Numbered from the stretch's first letter, positions 35,381-44,826 are shown. The stretch: 64,000 nucleotides of DNA from Betaproteobacteria bacterium (GCA_016208415.1 JACQYB010000037.1:83798-147797), one strand, 5' to 3'. Numbers and translations: made by a program. Notes: a model not told the origin generated them from the letters alone.

Positions 35381-35959
35381 ATGCCTGCCGCCCGCCTGCG
35401 CACCTCCGGTCTGTTCCCGCTGGTCATACTGACCCTGCTGGCGGCGCTCACCTTCTGGCTGGAGCACGCCACCCGGCCGGAGGCCGGCGGGCCCGACGGC
35501 AAGCTGCGACACGACCCGGATTTCATCGTCGATCGGTTCGTGGCACGCACCCTCGACCCACAGGGCCAGTTGCGCCATTCGCTGACGGCCCGGCGCATGC
35601 TGCATTACCCCGACAACGACACCACCGACGTCACCGACCCGCGGCTGGTGTACTTCGGCCAGGAGCAGCCCATGCGCCTGTTCGCCAATCACGCCGAGGT
35701 CAGTGGCGACGGCAACAAGGTGACGCTGCTGGGTAACGTCACCGTCGTGCGCGACGCCACGGCCAACGATCCCGCAGTGGTGCTCACCACCACTGCCATG
35801 ACCGTGCTGCCCGATCTGGAACAGGCCTCCACCGACAAGCCCGTGCGCATCGTGCAGGGCCAGACCGTGGTCACCGGCGTCGGCCTGGAACTGGACAACA
35901 AGGCCCGCGTCCTCAAGCTGCTGGCGGACGTGCACGCCAACATACCCCGCAAGAAGTGA
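35381..35959 (+). CDS. lptC: LPS export protein LptC
   Basis: 192-aa single-span inner-membrane component of the Lpt bridge. N-terminal helix in LFPLVILTLLAALTFWLE (about 11-28), then a periplasmic beta-jellyroll with the PDFIVDRFVARTLD and LTTTAMTVLPD segments. Stop overlaps the lptA start. It receives LPS from the LptB2FG extractor and hands it to LptA. Confidence 0.93.
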   Translation: MPAARLRTSGLFPLVILTLLAALTFWLEHATRPEAGGPDGKLRHDPDFIVDRFVARTLDPQGQLRHSLTARRMLHYPDNDTTDVTDPRLVYFGQEQPMRLFANHAEVSGDGNKVTLLGNVTVVRDATANDPAVVLTTTAMTVLPDLEQASTDKPVRIVQGQTVVTGVGLELDNKARVLKLLADVHANIPRKK

Positions 35960-36618
35960 TGAACGCTCCCATGCTCCCTCTGCCCTCGTACCGAACCGTC
36001 GCCGCCCTGGCGTGCCTGCTGGCCATCGCGTCCCCCGTGCTGGCCGAGCGTGCCGACCGCGACAAGCCCATCCAGATCGACGCCGACCGCATCACCATCG
36101 ACGACAAGAACAAGGTCCACATCCTGGAGGGGAGGGTCACGCTCACCCAGGGGACGCTGGTCATCCGCTCCAACAAGATCGTGGTTACCCAGGATGCCGA
36201 GGGTTTCCAGAAGGGCGTGGCCACGGGAGGAGAAGGAGGCCTGGCGCGTCTGCGCCAGAAGCGCGACGGCAGCGACGAATACGTGGATGGCGAGGCCGAG
36301 CGCATCGAGCACGACTCGCGCTCCGAGCGTTCGGAGTTCTTCATCCGCGCCTACGTCAAGAGCGGCCAGGACGAAGTGCGCGGCCAGTACATCCAGTACG
36401 ACGGCAAGACCGACAACTACCTGGTGACCAGCGGTCCCAACGCCACCTCCGCCGCAGCCACCGGCGGCACCCGGGTGCGCGCCGTGATCCAGCCCAAGCG
36501 CAAGGACGAAGGGAAATCAACGGCCCCGGCGGCGCCTGGCGCCACCCCCGCCGGCGCGGCCACGGGCACCCCCGGCCTCAAGGCAGCGCCGGCCCTGTCG
36601 CCCGCAAAACAGGAGTGA
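35959..36618 (+). CDS. lptA: LPS transport periplasmic protein LptA
   Basis: 219-aa periplasmic bridge protein: signal peptide about 1-26 (cleavage VLA-ER), then an OstA-like jellyroll with [26 protein letters not shown] and the [17 protein letters not shown] strand. The C-terminal 45 residues are Lys/Pro/Ala/Thr-rich and probably disordered. lptB, which usually follows, is missing here and a crotonase gene comes next. Confidence 0.93.
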   Translation: MNAPMLPLPSYRTVAALACLLAIASPVLAERADRDKPIQIDADRITIDDKNKVHILEGRVTLTQGTLVIRSNKIVVTQDAEGFQKGVATGGEGGLARLRQKRDGSDEYVDGEAERIEHDSRSERSEFFIRAYVKSGQDEVRGQYIQYDGKTDNYLVTSGPNATSAAATGGTRVRAVIQPKRKDEGKSTAPAAPGATPAGAATGTPGLKAAPALSPAKQE

Positions 36619-36625
36619 TCCAACC

Positions 36626-37402
36626 ATGAGCTACGACAACATCCTGGTGGAGACGCGCGGACGCGTCGGCCTCATCACCCTCAACCGTCCCAAGGCGCTG
36701 AACGCCCTCAACGACGCCCTGGTGGATGAGGTGGGCCAGGCCCTGGATGCCTTCGAAGCCAGTGATGCCATCGGCTGCATCGTCATCACCGGCTCGGACA
36801 AGGCCTTCGCCGCCGGTGCCGACATCCAGGCGATGAAGAACTGGGGTTACATGGATGTCTACAAACCCGACTACATCACCCGCAACTGGGAGCGCGTCAA
36901 GACCTGCCGCAAGCCCGTGATCGCCGCGGTGGCCGGCTTCGCGCTCGGCGGCGGCTGCGAGCTGGCGATGATGTGCGACATGATCTTCGCCGCCGACAGC
37001 GCGAAGTTCGGCCAGCCCGAGATCAGGCTGGGCATCCTGCCCGGCGCCGGCGGCACCCAGCGCCTGCCCCGCGCCGTGGGCAAGGCCAAGGCCATGGACC
37101 TGTGCCTGACGGCCCGCATGATGGACGCCGCCGAGGCGGAGCGCGCCGGACTGGTGGCGCGGGTCATCCCCGCCGAGCGCCTGCTGGAGGAAACGCTGGC
37201 CGCCGCCGAGACCATCGCCGGCTACTCCGCGCCGGTGGTGATGATGGTGAAGGAGTCGGTCAACCGCGCCTTCGAAAGCTCCCTGGCCGAAGGCCTGCTG
37301 TTCGAGCGGCGGGTGTTCCACGCCGCCTTCGCCCTCGAAGACCAGAAGGAAGGCATGGCCGCCTTCGCCGAAAAGCGCAAGGCCGAGTTCCGCAACCGCT
37401 GA
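36626..37402 (+). CDS. Enoyl-CoA hydratase/isomerase family protein
   Basis: 258-aa crotonase-fold enzyme, most like short-chain enoyl-CoA hydratases. The oxyanion-hole motifs are AFAAGADI (about 54-61) and [18 protein letters not shown]. The catalytic glutamates are in GGCELA and in [17 protein letters not shown]. It starts 7 bases after lptA and may be cotranscribed with it. A role in fatty-acid degradation or PHA precursor supply is plausible given the phasin downstream. Confidence 0.9.
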   Translation: MSYDNILVETRGRVGLITLNRPKALNALNDALVDEVGQALDAFEASDAIGCIVITGSDKAFAAGADIQAMKNWGYMDVYKPDYITRNWERVKTCRKPVIAAVAGFALGGGCELAMMCDMIFAADSAKFGQPEIRLGILPGAGGTQRLPRAVGKAKAMDLCLTARMMDAAEAERAGLVARVIPAERLLEETLAAAETIAGYSAPVVMMVKESVNRAFESSLAEGLLFERRVFHAAFALEDQKEGMAAFAEKRKAEFRNR

Positions 37403-37565
37403 GCCGCGCAGTCGGCGCTTGGAGCGGGCCGCAGCAATCCCCCAGTGCGGGTGGATGGCGTTGCGGCCCGACGGTCTTGCCGGGATTTGAACTACGTCAA
37501 CTCCCCTGCACTCCCCTCCCATTACAGTCGCGCCATTCGCGACAAACGACTTGGGAAAAGCCACC

Positions 37566-37967
37566 ATGGAATGGAAGGAAAGCTTCACCCTCGGGGTCAA
37601 GCCGATGGACGACACCCACCGGGAGTTCGTCGACATGGTGAGCCACCTGGAGACTCTCCCCGACGACAGCCTTCTGGCCGGCATGGACGAACTGGTGGAG
37701 CATACCGCCGCGCATTTCGACCAGGAAAACCGTTGGATGGAGGAAAGCGGCTTCCCTCCGGTGCATTGCCACACCGAAGAACACAAGCGTGTGATGCAGG
37801 TGATGCGCGACGTGCGCGGCCACGTTGCCGCCGGCGACCACGCCCTCGGGCGCAACCTCATCCGCGAACTGCCGGAGTGGTTCGCCACCCACGCCGCCAC
37901 CATGTACACCGCCCTGGTGTGGTTCATGCAGCAGAAGGGCTACGTTCCCGAGGGCGCCACGGCCTGA
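37566..37967 (+). CDS. Hemerythrin-like protein with altered metal ligand
   Basis: 133-aa hemerythrin-domain protein. Ligands His18, His50, Glu54, His69, His73 and His109 are in place. The position five residues after His109, normally the bridging Asp, is Tyr114 (THAATMYT). One iron site may therefore be altered or mononuclear. An upstream in-frame TTG (37551) exists, but ATG 37566 begins the conserved MEWKESFTLGV block. Distinct from the complete hemerythrin at 8841. Confidence 0.85.
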   Translation: MEWKESFTLGVKPMDDTHREFVDMVSHLETLPDDSLLAGMDELVEHTAAHFDQENRWMEESGFPPVHCHTEEHKRVMQVMRDVRGHVAAGDHALGRNLIRELPEWFATHAATMYTALVWFMQQKGYVPEGATA

Positions 37968-38220
37968 TTTCATCCCCCCATCAGGCCGGCGCCCCGTTGC
38001 GCGCCGTCCTGTAGAGGCGCACCACCCGCCCACCCCCCAATGCCGCGAGTCCCATGGCCGGCGCCGCAGCAGCGCGATGGCGACAATAGTCCATCCGCGG
38101 GCTTCGCCGGCATCATCTTGCACCGCCACAGTCCATCGGGCTACGGTGCCCAACGAGCGGGCCTGATACCAGGCTAACCATTGATCTTCATTACACTTTC
38201 CTGTCAAACAAGCGAGTTTT

Positions 38221-38289
38221 TGCATCGCACCAAAAGTTCTTGACAAACCAGAGCGAGGCCCTATAATTTGGGCATGGTGCGGTGCACCA
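38221..38289 (+). promoter_or_regulatory. Phasin promoter with two TGC-N3-GCA operator-like sites
   Basis: TTGACA (38240-38245) and TATAAT (38262-38267) with 16-base spacing form a near-consensus sigma-70 promoter. TGCATCGCA (38221-38229) lies just upstream and TGCGGTGCA (38278-38286) at the expected start of transcription; both fit TGC-N3-GCA, the core reported for PhaR repressors of phasin genes. The downstream site lies inside a larger palindrome (38275-38289). The remainder of the 380-base gap (37968-38220) holds nothing I recognise. Confidence 0.7.
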
Positions 38290-38347
38290 CACAATAACGC
38301 ATTGCCTCCCCCATCCCCAACCCACTTCGACTCAAAGGAGCCCACCC

Positions 38348-38923
38348 ATGTTTGCCACTCCCGAGCAATTCGCCGCCGCCAACAAGGCCAATGTTGAAAC
38401 CGTGCTGGGCCTGGCCAACAGCGCCTTCGCCGGCGCCGAGCGTCTCGCCGCTCTGAACCTGAACGTTGCCCGTACCCTGCTGCAGGATACCGTCGCCAAC
38501 GCCAAGTACCTGATGGGCGCCAAGGACGCGCAGGAACTGGCCACGCTGCAAGCCTCCCTGGCCCAGCCCGCCATCGAAAAGATGGTCGGCTATTCCCGCA
38601 GTGTGTATGAAATCGCCACCCAGACCCAGGAAGAAGTCTCCAAGGCACTGGAGTCCCGCTTCGCCGAACTGAATTCCGTCGTCGGCAGCGCCCTGGACAA
38701 CGCCGTCAAGTCCGCCCCGGCGGGTTCCGACGTGGCCGTGGCCGCCGTCAAGTCGGCCCTGGCCGCCGCCAACTCCGCCTACGACAGCATGACCAAGGCC
38801 GCCAGGCAGGTCGCGGAACTGGCCGAAGCGAACGTCTCCGCCGCCACCGACGCCACCGTCAAGGCCATGAACGCCGCCACCACTTCCGCGCCCGCGCCGA
38901 AGGCGGCCAAGAAGGCCGCGTAA
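38348..38923 (+). CDS. Phasin family protein
   Basis: 191-aa helical, Ala-rich granule-associated protein. The N-terminal ATPEQFAAANKANVETVLGLANSAFAG block is the phasin_2 signature. The middle is coiled and amphipathic and the C-terminus ends in a Pro/Ala/Lys tail (APAPKAAKKAA). It coats polyhydroxyalkanoate granules. A GGAG ribosome site precedes the ATG. It stands alone with its own strong promoter and terminator; no PHA synthase is in the window. Confidence 0.92.
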   Translation: MFATPEQFAAANKANVETVLGLANSAFAGAERLAALNLNVARTLLQDTVANAKYLMGAKDAQELATLQASLAQPAIEKMVGYSRSVYEIATQTQEEVSKALESRFAELNSVVGSALDNAVKSAPAGSDVAVAAVKSALAAANSAYDSMTKAARQVAELAEANVSAATDATVKAMNAATTSAPAPKAAKKAA

Positions 38924-38965
38924 CAGCGTCTGCAGGGCCCGCGGCCGCAAGCGGCCTCAGCCGGG

Positions 38966-38995
38966 AAGCCCGGGGTTCGCCCCGGGCTTTTTCTT
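38966..38995 (+). terminator. Rho-independent terminator after phasin gene
   Basis: Perfect 10-bp GC-rich stem (38966-38975 with 38980-38989), TTCG loop, then a T-rich tract. The A residues at the 5' base of the stem give some bidirectional ability toward the convergent gene ending at 39009. Confidence 0.92.
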
Positions 38996-39008
38996 TGCCC
39001 GCGTTGCG

Positions 39009-39776
39009 CTATCGCGCCACCGGGGACTCGTCGAATTCGAATCCCATGCCCCTGATCGCCGCCCGGATCTCCTCCATGGCGGCGGCCACCTGCGCCGGAT
39101 CGCCCCGCACGCCCAGTTCCACGTGGCGGCGCACGCCCTCGCCGCCGAACGAGGGCAGGCTGAACACCGTCGCCTGGCAATAGCGCCGGGTCAGTGCCTC
39201 CATCAGCTCCAGCAGCGCGCTCTCCGGCTGCTCCCACACCACCACGGAGGCGGTGCTGCGCTGCATGCAGTGATGCAGGTGACGATAACGGGTATCCAGC
39301 ACCCACTCCATCATCGGCCACGCCATCACCGGAAAGCCGGGCAGGAAATGGTGATCGCCCACGCTGAAACCGGGGATGCGGTTGTAGGGATTGGGGATGA
39401 TCCGGGCCCCCACCGGAAATTCTCCCAGGCGCAGCCGCAGGGGCGTCACCTGGTCGCCGAAGCGGGCGCGGATCTCGCGTTGCGCGTCGGGATGCAGCGC
39501 CAGTTCCACGCCCAGGGCGGCGGCGACGGCCTGGCGGGTATGGTCGTCGGGGGTGATGCCGATGCCGCCGAAGCTGAACACCACGTCGCCGCCTGCGAGG
39601 CTGCGCCGGAAGGACTCCACCAGCCGCTGCCGGTCGTCACCCAGGTGCAGGCTCCACGCCAGTTCCAGCCCGCGTGCCGCCAGCGCCTCGATGACCCGCG
39701 CGAAGTGCTTGTCCTCGCGCCGGCCGCTCATGATCTCGTCGCCGATGATGATTGCCCCGAAGTTCATGGTGTGCAT
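39009..39776 (-). CDS. MoaB/CinA-type molybdopterin-binding domain protein
   Basis: 255-aa protein with a molybdopterin-binding (MoCF_biosynth) fold: FGAIIIGDEIMSG at the N-terminus and FSFGGIGITPDDHTRQAVA, the hallmark loop. It resembles the N-terminal domain of CinA/competence-damage proteins but lacks the amidase domain. An ATG at 39767 is an alternative start. Precise role unknown; homologues are annotated as CinA-like or molybdopterin-binding proteins. Confidence 0.85.
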   Translation of the reverse strand: MHTMNFGAIIIGDEIMSGRREDKHFARVIEALAARGLELAWSLHLGDDRQRLVESFRRSLAGGDVVFSFGGIGITPDDHTRQAVAAALGVELALHPDAQREIRARFGDQVTPLRLRLGEFPVGARIIPNPYNRIPGFSVGDHHFLPGFPVMAWPMMEWVLDTRYRHLHHCMQRSTASVVVWEQPESALLELMEALTRRYCQATVFSLPSFGGEGVRRHVELGVRGDPAQVAAAMEEIRAAIRGMGFEFDESPVAR

Positions 39777-39826
39777 CCTTCAAAGTCGTGACGGGTGAGC
39801 GAAAGTGCCGGCCGTGCGGTTTGGTG

Positions 39827-39885
39827 GTGGGAGCGGCCTTGCCCGCGACATCGGCCGCTGCGATCGCGGGCAAGCCCGCTCCCAC
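39827..39885. repeat. REP-type palindrome
   Basis: Arms GTGGGAGCGGCCTTGCCCGCGA and TCGCGGGCAAGCCCGCTCCCAC are almost perfectly complementary and separated by about 15 bases. Same family as 31639-31697. Located between the MoaB/CinA-like gene and the EI24 gene. Confidence 0.85.
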
Positions 39886-39894
39886 AAAACCTCC

Positions 39895-40632
39895 TCATCG
39901 CCCACGCCCCACTCCCTTGCGCAGACTGCGCAGCGCCTCCAGGCAGAAATGCACGAAGGCCAGGCCGGCAAACGACGGCGCCAGGAGATTGACCACCGGC
40001 ACATAGGCCAGCGCGCCGGCCCCAAGGCCGACCAGGAACAGCCCGCCTTTGCGACGTACGATCAGGCTGCGCATCTCGCCCGGATCGGCATGGGCCATGA
40101 GCGCATCGTAGCGATAGGCGCGCTGGTTCACATAGGCCGACAGGGCCAGCGGAATCACCAGCGCCAACCCCGGCACCAGCCACAGCGGCAGCGTGACGAC
40201 CCAGGCCAGTACGAACCAGAACACGGCCACAAGGGCGTTCCAGACGCTGCCCGCAAGCGTCCCGCCGCAGCGCCGTTCCAGTTCCGCATAGTCGTCGGCG
40301 GCCACGCGCTCCAGCATCAGCGGCACGGCCACCGCGACGGCCAGCAGCAGCGCGGTGCCGTAGATGAGCGGCAGCAGCAACAGGAACATCAGCAAGTGCA
40401 CCGTCGCCTCCGCCACCGTTTCGCTGCCCGCCCACTGGCCCACCAGCCAGGTAACCCACGACCAGCCATTCACCATGCGCACCATCGCCCCGGCCGCCGT
40501 GCCCCAGAACAGCCCCGCCAGCAGACCCCACAGCGCCAGCGCCGCCAGGGACGGCCACAGCAGGTGCCAGAAGATGCCGCGCCGGGTCAGGCTGTGGGCG
40601 GCGCGGCCGAAGGCGATCAATACCGGACTCAT
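39895..40632 (-). CDS. EI24-domain membrane protein (CysZ-like family)
   Basis: 245-aa membrane protein with about four long hydrophobic segments (28-50, 80-105, 130-165, 205-230), matching the EI24/CysZ family. CysZ itself imports sulfate, but conserved features here are not sufficient to claim that. The segments YVNQRAYRYDALMAHAD and RRKGGLFLVGLGAGALAYVPVVNLLAP are typical of this family in proteobacteria. Confidence 0.82.
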   Translation of the reverse strand: MSPVLIAFGRAAHSLTRRGIFWHLLWPSLAALALWGLLAGLFWGTAAGAMVRMVNGWSWVTWLVGQWAGSETVAEATVHLLMFLLLLPLIYGTALLLAVAVAVPLMLERVAADDYAELERRCGGTLAGSVWNALVAVFWFVLAWVVTLPLWLVPGLALVIPLALSAYVNQRAYRYDALMAHADPGEMRSLIVRRKGGLFLVGLGAGALAYVPVVNLLAPSFAGLAFVHFCLEALRSLRKGVGRGR

Positions 40633-40728
40633 GTGGTTTGGTTCTCCTCGCAGGGGCGGGTGTCGGTGTGAGTCGGCCTTCAGGCCGACTTCGTCGGTCG
40701 AAGTCGGCCAGAAGCCCGGGCGGCGGCC

Positions 40729-43700
40729 TTACCCACCGGGGCGTGCCTCCCAGATCTTCTGCAGCCGTTTCACGGAGACAGGCACCGGCGTGCGCAGTTC
40801 CTGGGCAAACATTCCAACCCGCAGTTCCTCCAGCAGCCAGCGGAACTCCGCGAGCTGCGCATCCGCCACGCCGGCCCGCGCACGCACGGCCCGCTCGCGC
40901 TCGAAAGGCTTCGCCAGCGCCTGCCATTGCGCCAGCAGGCGGGCATCGCGGGCGGGATCGGCGTGCAGCTTTTCCAGCCGCAGGGACGCCGCCTTGAGGT
41001 AGCGCGGATAGTGCTGCAATCGTTCGAAGGGCGTGGCGACGATGAACTCCTTGCCCAGCAGTGCCGCGCATTGGGCGCGGATGTCCTCCACCGCCGCGGG
41101 GAAGGCCTTGCCCATGGCCGCGAGCTTCTTCTGCAGCGCGCCGTGTTCGGCCAGGATGCTGCCCACCAGCCGCGCCAGTTCCTGCCCCACCAGGGCCAGG
41201 CGCGGGCGGGCTTCCTGGCGGCGTGCCTCGAAGGCGGTGGCATCCGTGGGCCAGGGCTCGGCCATGCAGATGCGCTCCAGGGTGGCCGCGACCAGTTGCG
41301 CCCGCAACTCGGTCTCGCTGCCCAGGGCCATGAACTGCAGCGCCATGTCCCGCAGGCCGGGGAGGTTCTTCTCCAGGTAGCGCATCTGCTCCACCAGGGC
41401 CAGGGCGAACAGGCGACGCAGGCCGGCGCGATGCTGCTGCGCCGCCTTCTCCGGGGTGTCGAAGACACGCAGGGCCACGCTCCTGCCCTGATCCACCAGC
41501 GCCGGGAAACCCACGAGGGCACGGCCGTCCACCGTCACTTCCATGAGTTCCGGCAGTTCGCCGAAGCTCCAGTCGGTGAGTCCATCGAGTTCGATCGCCG
41601 CGGCGCCCTTTGCGCCGGCCGTTTCGGTGCCGGCGTCCGCGCCACGGGCCGCGCCAACGGCCGCGGCACGCGCCGTGGCGGCCACCGTGCCCGCGACGCG
41701 GCCCGTCGAGGCCCCGGCGGAGCCAACAACCGCCCCTTCCCCGCCTCCCGCCGGCTGCGGTTTCGCGGCCCTGGCCGCGACGGCAAATGCCGCCTCCGCC
41801 TGCCCCGCCAGCCGGCTGCGCAGGTCCGCCAGGCTGCGGGACTGCCCCAGCACCCGCCCGTGCTCGTCCACCACGCGAAAGTTCATGAACAGGTGCGGCG
41901 GCAGGTTCTCCAGCCGCACCGCCTCCGGGGGCAGCTTGAGGGAGACGCGTTCCTCCACGTCGCGGGCCAGCATCTTGAGCAGCGGCTGGTCGAGGTCATG
42001 CTCCCGCGCGGCAAAGTCGGCGGCGTATTCGCCCAGCGGCTGCAGGCGGTGGCGGATCTTCTGCGGCAGGGTACGCACCAGCGCCAGCACTTTGTCCTCG
42101 ATCATGCCCGGCACCAGCCATTCCGCCCGCGCCGCCGGCACCTGGTTAAGCGCCGCCAGGGGCACCACCAGGGTCACGCCGTCGTCGCCGGCGCCCGGCT
42201 CGAAGCGGTACTCCAGCGCGCATTCCAGGCCGCGCAACGCCAGCGCGCGGGGAAAACGCTCGGTGGTGATGCCGGCGGCCTCGTGGCGCATGAGCTGTTC
42301 GCGCTCCAGGAACAGCAGCTTCGGCTGCGCGCGCTCTTGCTCGCGCCGCCAGGCGTCGAAGGCGCGCACGTCGCTGATGTCCGCCGGCAGGTGGAGATCG
42401 TAGAAGGCCTGGATGAGCGTCTCGTCCACCAGCACGTCGGGGCGCCGCGCCCGACTCTCCAGGGCCTCGATCTGTGCCACCAGTTCGAGGTTGTGGCGCA
42501 GGAAGGGCATGCGCCGGGCGGAATCCTCGGGCATCTCGCCCCCCACCAGCGCCTCGCGGATGAAGACCTCGCGGGCCGCCTTCGGGTCGATGCGTCCGTA
42601 GGCCACGCGCCGTCGGGCGTAGAGCGTGAGGCCGTGCAGCGTGCCGCTCTCGAAGGCCATCACCTGGCCGGCGCGCTTCTCCCAGTGGGGGTCATAGGTG
42701 TGGCGGCTCACGAGGTGCGCGCCCACCTGCTCCAGCCATTCCGGCTCGATGCGGGCGATGGTGCGGGCGAACAGCCGCGTGGTCTCCACCAGTTCCGCCG
42801 CCACGATCCAGCGCCCGGCCTTCTTCGCCAGGCTGAAGCCGGGATGGGGCAGGAACTTGATGCCGCGGGCGCCGAGGTAGAGCCTGTCCTCCTCGCTCTT
42901 GAGGCCGATGTGGCCCAGCAGCCCGGCCAGCAGGGCCTTGTGGATGGCCTCGAAGCTCGCGGGGATGTCGTTCTCGCGCCAGCCGTGCTCCGCCGCCAGG
43001 ACGTGGAGCTGGGCATGGACGTCGCGCCACTCGCGCATGCGCAGCCAGGAAAGGTGGCTGGCACGGCACCAGTCGCGCTGCTTGCGCTGGGACTGATGCT
43101 CCCACACCTCGTCAAAGGCCGCCCACAGCTTGACCCACGCCAGGAACTCGGAGCGCTCGTCGCGCCATCGGGCGTGGGCGGCGTCGGCGGCCGCGGCGGA
43201 TTCCTGCGGACGCTCCCGCGGGTCCTGCACCGACAGCGCGCTGGCGATCACCAGCACCTCGCGCAGCGCCCCCGTCTCCCGCGCGGCGAGGATCATGCGG
43301 CCAATCTTCGGGTCGGTGGGCAGGCGCGCCAGCTCCTGCCCCACCGTCGTCAGATCCCGCGCCTCGTCCACCGCGCCCAGCTCCATCAGGAGCTGGTAGC
43401 CGTCGCTCACCAGCCGCGGCGCCGGGCGGTCGATGAACGGGAAGTCCTCCACGTCGCCCAGCCCGAGCGCCTTCATGCGCAGGATCACGCCAGCGAGCGA
43501 GGAGCGCAGGATCTCGGGGTCGGTGAATTCCGGCCGGCGCTGGAAGTCCTGCTCGTCGTAGAGGCGGAAGCACACCCCCGCCTGCACCCGCCCGCAACGA
43601 CCGGCGCGCTGGCTGGCCGCCGCCCGGGAGACGGGCTCCACCCGCAACTGCTCCACCTTGTTGCGCGGCGAATAGCGCTTCACCCGCGCCAGCCCGGTGT

Positions 43701-44826
43701 CGATGACGTAGCGCACCCCCGGCACGGTGAGCGAGGTCTCCGCCACGTTGGTGGCCAGCACGATGCGCCGCCCCCGCGCCTCGGCGAACACCCGCTGCTG
43801 CTCCTGCGCCGACTGGCGGGCGAACAGCGGCAGCAGCTCAATACCCCCGCGGACCTGCCGCTCGGTGCCCGCCGGATGGTGCTTGCGCAGCGCCTCGGCG
43901 GCCTCGCGGATCTCGCGCTCGCCGGGCAGGAAGACCAGCACATGGCCCGGCCCGCAGCGCTGGGCCTCATCCACGGCATCGACGATGGCCGCGGGCAGGT
44001 CGCGGCTGCCCCGCTCTTCGCCCTCGACCGGACGCCAGCGCACCTCGATGGGGTAGAGGCGGCCGGAGACCTCGATCACCGGCGCGGGCTGCCCGGCGGT
44101 GGCGAAGTGCGCCGCCAGGCGCCCGGCGTCCAGGGTGGCGGAGGTGACGATCACTTTCAGGTCCGGCCGGCGCGGCGCCAACTGGCGCAGATAGCCCAGC
44201 AGGAAGTCGATGTTCAGGCTGCGCTCGTGGGCCTCGTCGATGATCAGCGTGTCGTAGGCGGCCAGCCATGGGTCGCCCTGGGTCTCCGCCAGCAGGATGC
44301 CGTCGGTCATGAGCTTGACGTAGCTCTGCGGCGACACCTTGTCGGTGAAGCGGATCTTGTAGCCCACCGCCTGCCCCAGCGGGCTGGCCAGTTCCTGGGC
44401 GATGCGCGCCGCCGTGGCGCGGGCGGCGATGCGCCGCGGCTGGGTGTGGCCGATCAGCCCCGCGGCGCCGCGACCCAGTTCCAGGCAGATCTTGGGGATC
44501 TGCGTGGTCTTGCCGGAGCCGGTCTCGCCGCAGACGATGACCACTTGGTGGTCGCCGATGGCGCGGGCGATCTCCTCGCGCCGGGCGCTCACGGGCAGTT
44601 CCTCGGGAAACGTGGGCCGGGGCAGTGCCGCGGCGCGGGCGGCGAAGCGGGCGCGGGAGGCTTCGATGCGCTGGCGCAGGTCTTCCGGCCAGCGGCGGGC
44701 ATCGCGCTGCGGCGCGGGCAGACGCGAGAGCGCCTGCTCCAGCGCCGGACGGTCACGGCTCAGGCAATCGTGCGGCAGGTCGGCGCCGGCAGTCTCCTCC
44801 ACGGCTGGAGCAAGATCGCCCGTCAC
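40729..44826 (-). CDS. hrpA: ATP-dependent RNA helicase HrpA
   Basis: 1365-aa DEAH-box helicase involved in rescue of stalled ribosomes and mRNA processing. Motif I GETGSGKT is at residues 100-107 and DEAH at 197-200. The SATLDAG motif, the QRAGRCGR motif VI, HA2/OB domains and the long HrpA C-terminal region follow. A 60-residue Ala/Gly/Thr-rich insertion at about 1010-1075 is unusual compared with E. coli (1300 aa). The start is GTG directly abutting the DUF190 stop. Confidence 0.95.
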   Translation of the reverse strand: MTGDLAPAVEETAGADLPHDCLSRDRPALEQALSRLPAPQRDARRWPEDLRQRIEASRARFAARAAALPRPTFPEELPVSARREEIARAIGDHQVVIVCGETGSGKTTQIPKICLELGRGAAGLIGHTQPRRIAARATAARIAQELASPLGQAVGYKIRFTDKVSPQSYVKLMTDGILLAETQGDPWLAAYDTLIIDEAHERSLNIDFLLGYLRQLAPRRPDLKVIVTSATLDAGRLAAHFATAGQPAPVIEVSGRLYPIEVRWRPVEGEERGSRDLPAAIVDAVDEAQRCGPGHVLVFLPGEREIREAAEALRKHHPAGTERQVRGGIELLPLFARQSAQEQQRVFAEARGRRIVLATNVAETSLTVPGVRYVIDTGLARVKRYSPRNKVEQLRVEPVSRAAASQRAGRCGRVQAGVCFRLYDEQDFQRRPEFTDPEILRSSLAGVILRMKALGLGDVEDFPFIDRPAPRLVSDGYQLLMELGAVDEARDLTTVGQELARLPTDPKIGRMILAARETGALREVLVIASALSVQDPRERPQESAAAADAAHARWRDERSEFLAWVKLWAAFDEVWEHQSQRKQRDWCRASHLSWLRMREWRDVHAQLHVLAAEHGWRENDIPASFEAIHKALLAGLLGHIGLKSEEDRLYLGARGIKFLPHPGFSLAKKAGRWIVAAELVETTRLFARTIARIEPEWLEQVGAHLVSRHTYDPHWEKRAGQVMAFESGTLHGLTLYARRRVAYGRIDPKAAREVFIREALVGGEMPEDSARRMPFLRHNLELVAQIEALESRARRPDVLVDETLIQAFYDLHLPADISDVRAFDAWRREQERAQPKLLFLEREQLMRHEAAGITTERFPRALALRGLECALEYRFEPGAGDDGVTLVVPLAALNQVPAARAEWLVPGMIEDKVLALVRTLPQKIRHRLQPLGEYAADFAAREHDLDQPLLKMLARDVEERVSLKLPPEAVRLENLPPHLFMNFRVVDEHGRVLGQSRSLADLRSRLAGQAEAAFAVAARAAKPQPAGGGEGAVVGSAGASTGRVAGTVAATARAAAVGAARGADAGTETAGAKGAAAIELDGLTDWSFGELPELMEVTVDGRALVGFPALVDQGRSVALRVFDTPEKAAQQHRAGLRRLFALALVEQMRYLEKNLPGLRDMALQFMALGSETELRAQLVAATLERICMAEPWPTDATAFEARRQEARPRLALVGQELARLVGSILAEHGALQKKLAAMGKAFPAAVEDIRAQCAALLGKEFIVATPFERLQHYPRYLKAASLRLEKLHADPARDARLLAQWQALAKPFERERAVRARAGVADAQLAEFRWLLEELRVGMFAQELRTPVPVSVKRLQKIWEARPGG

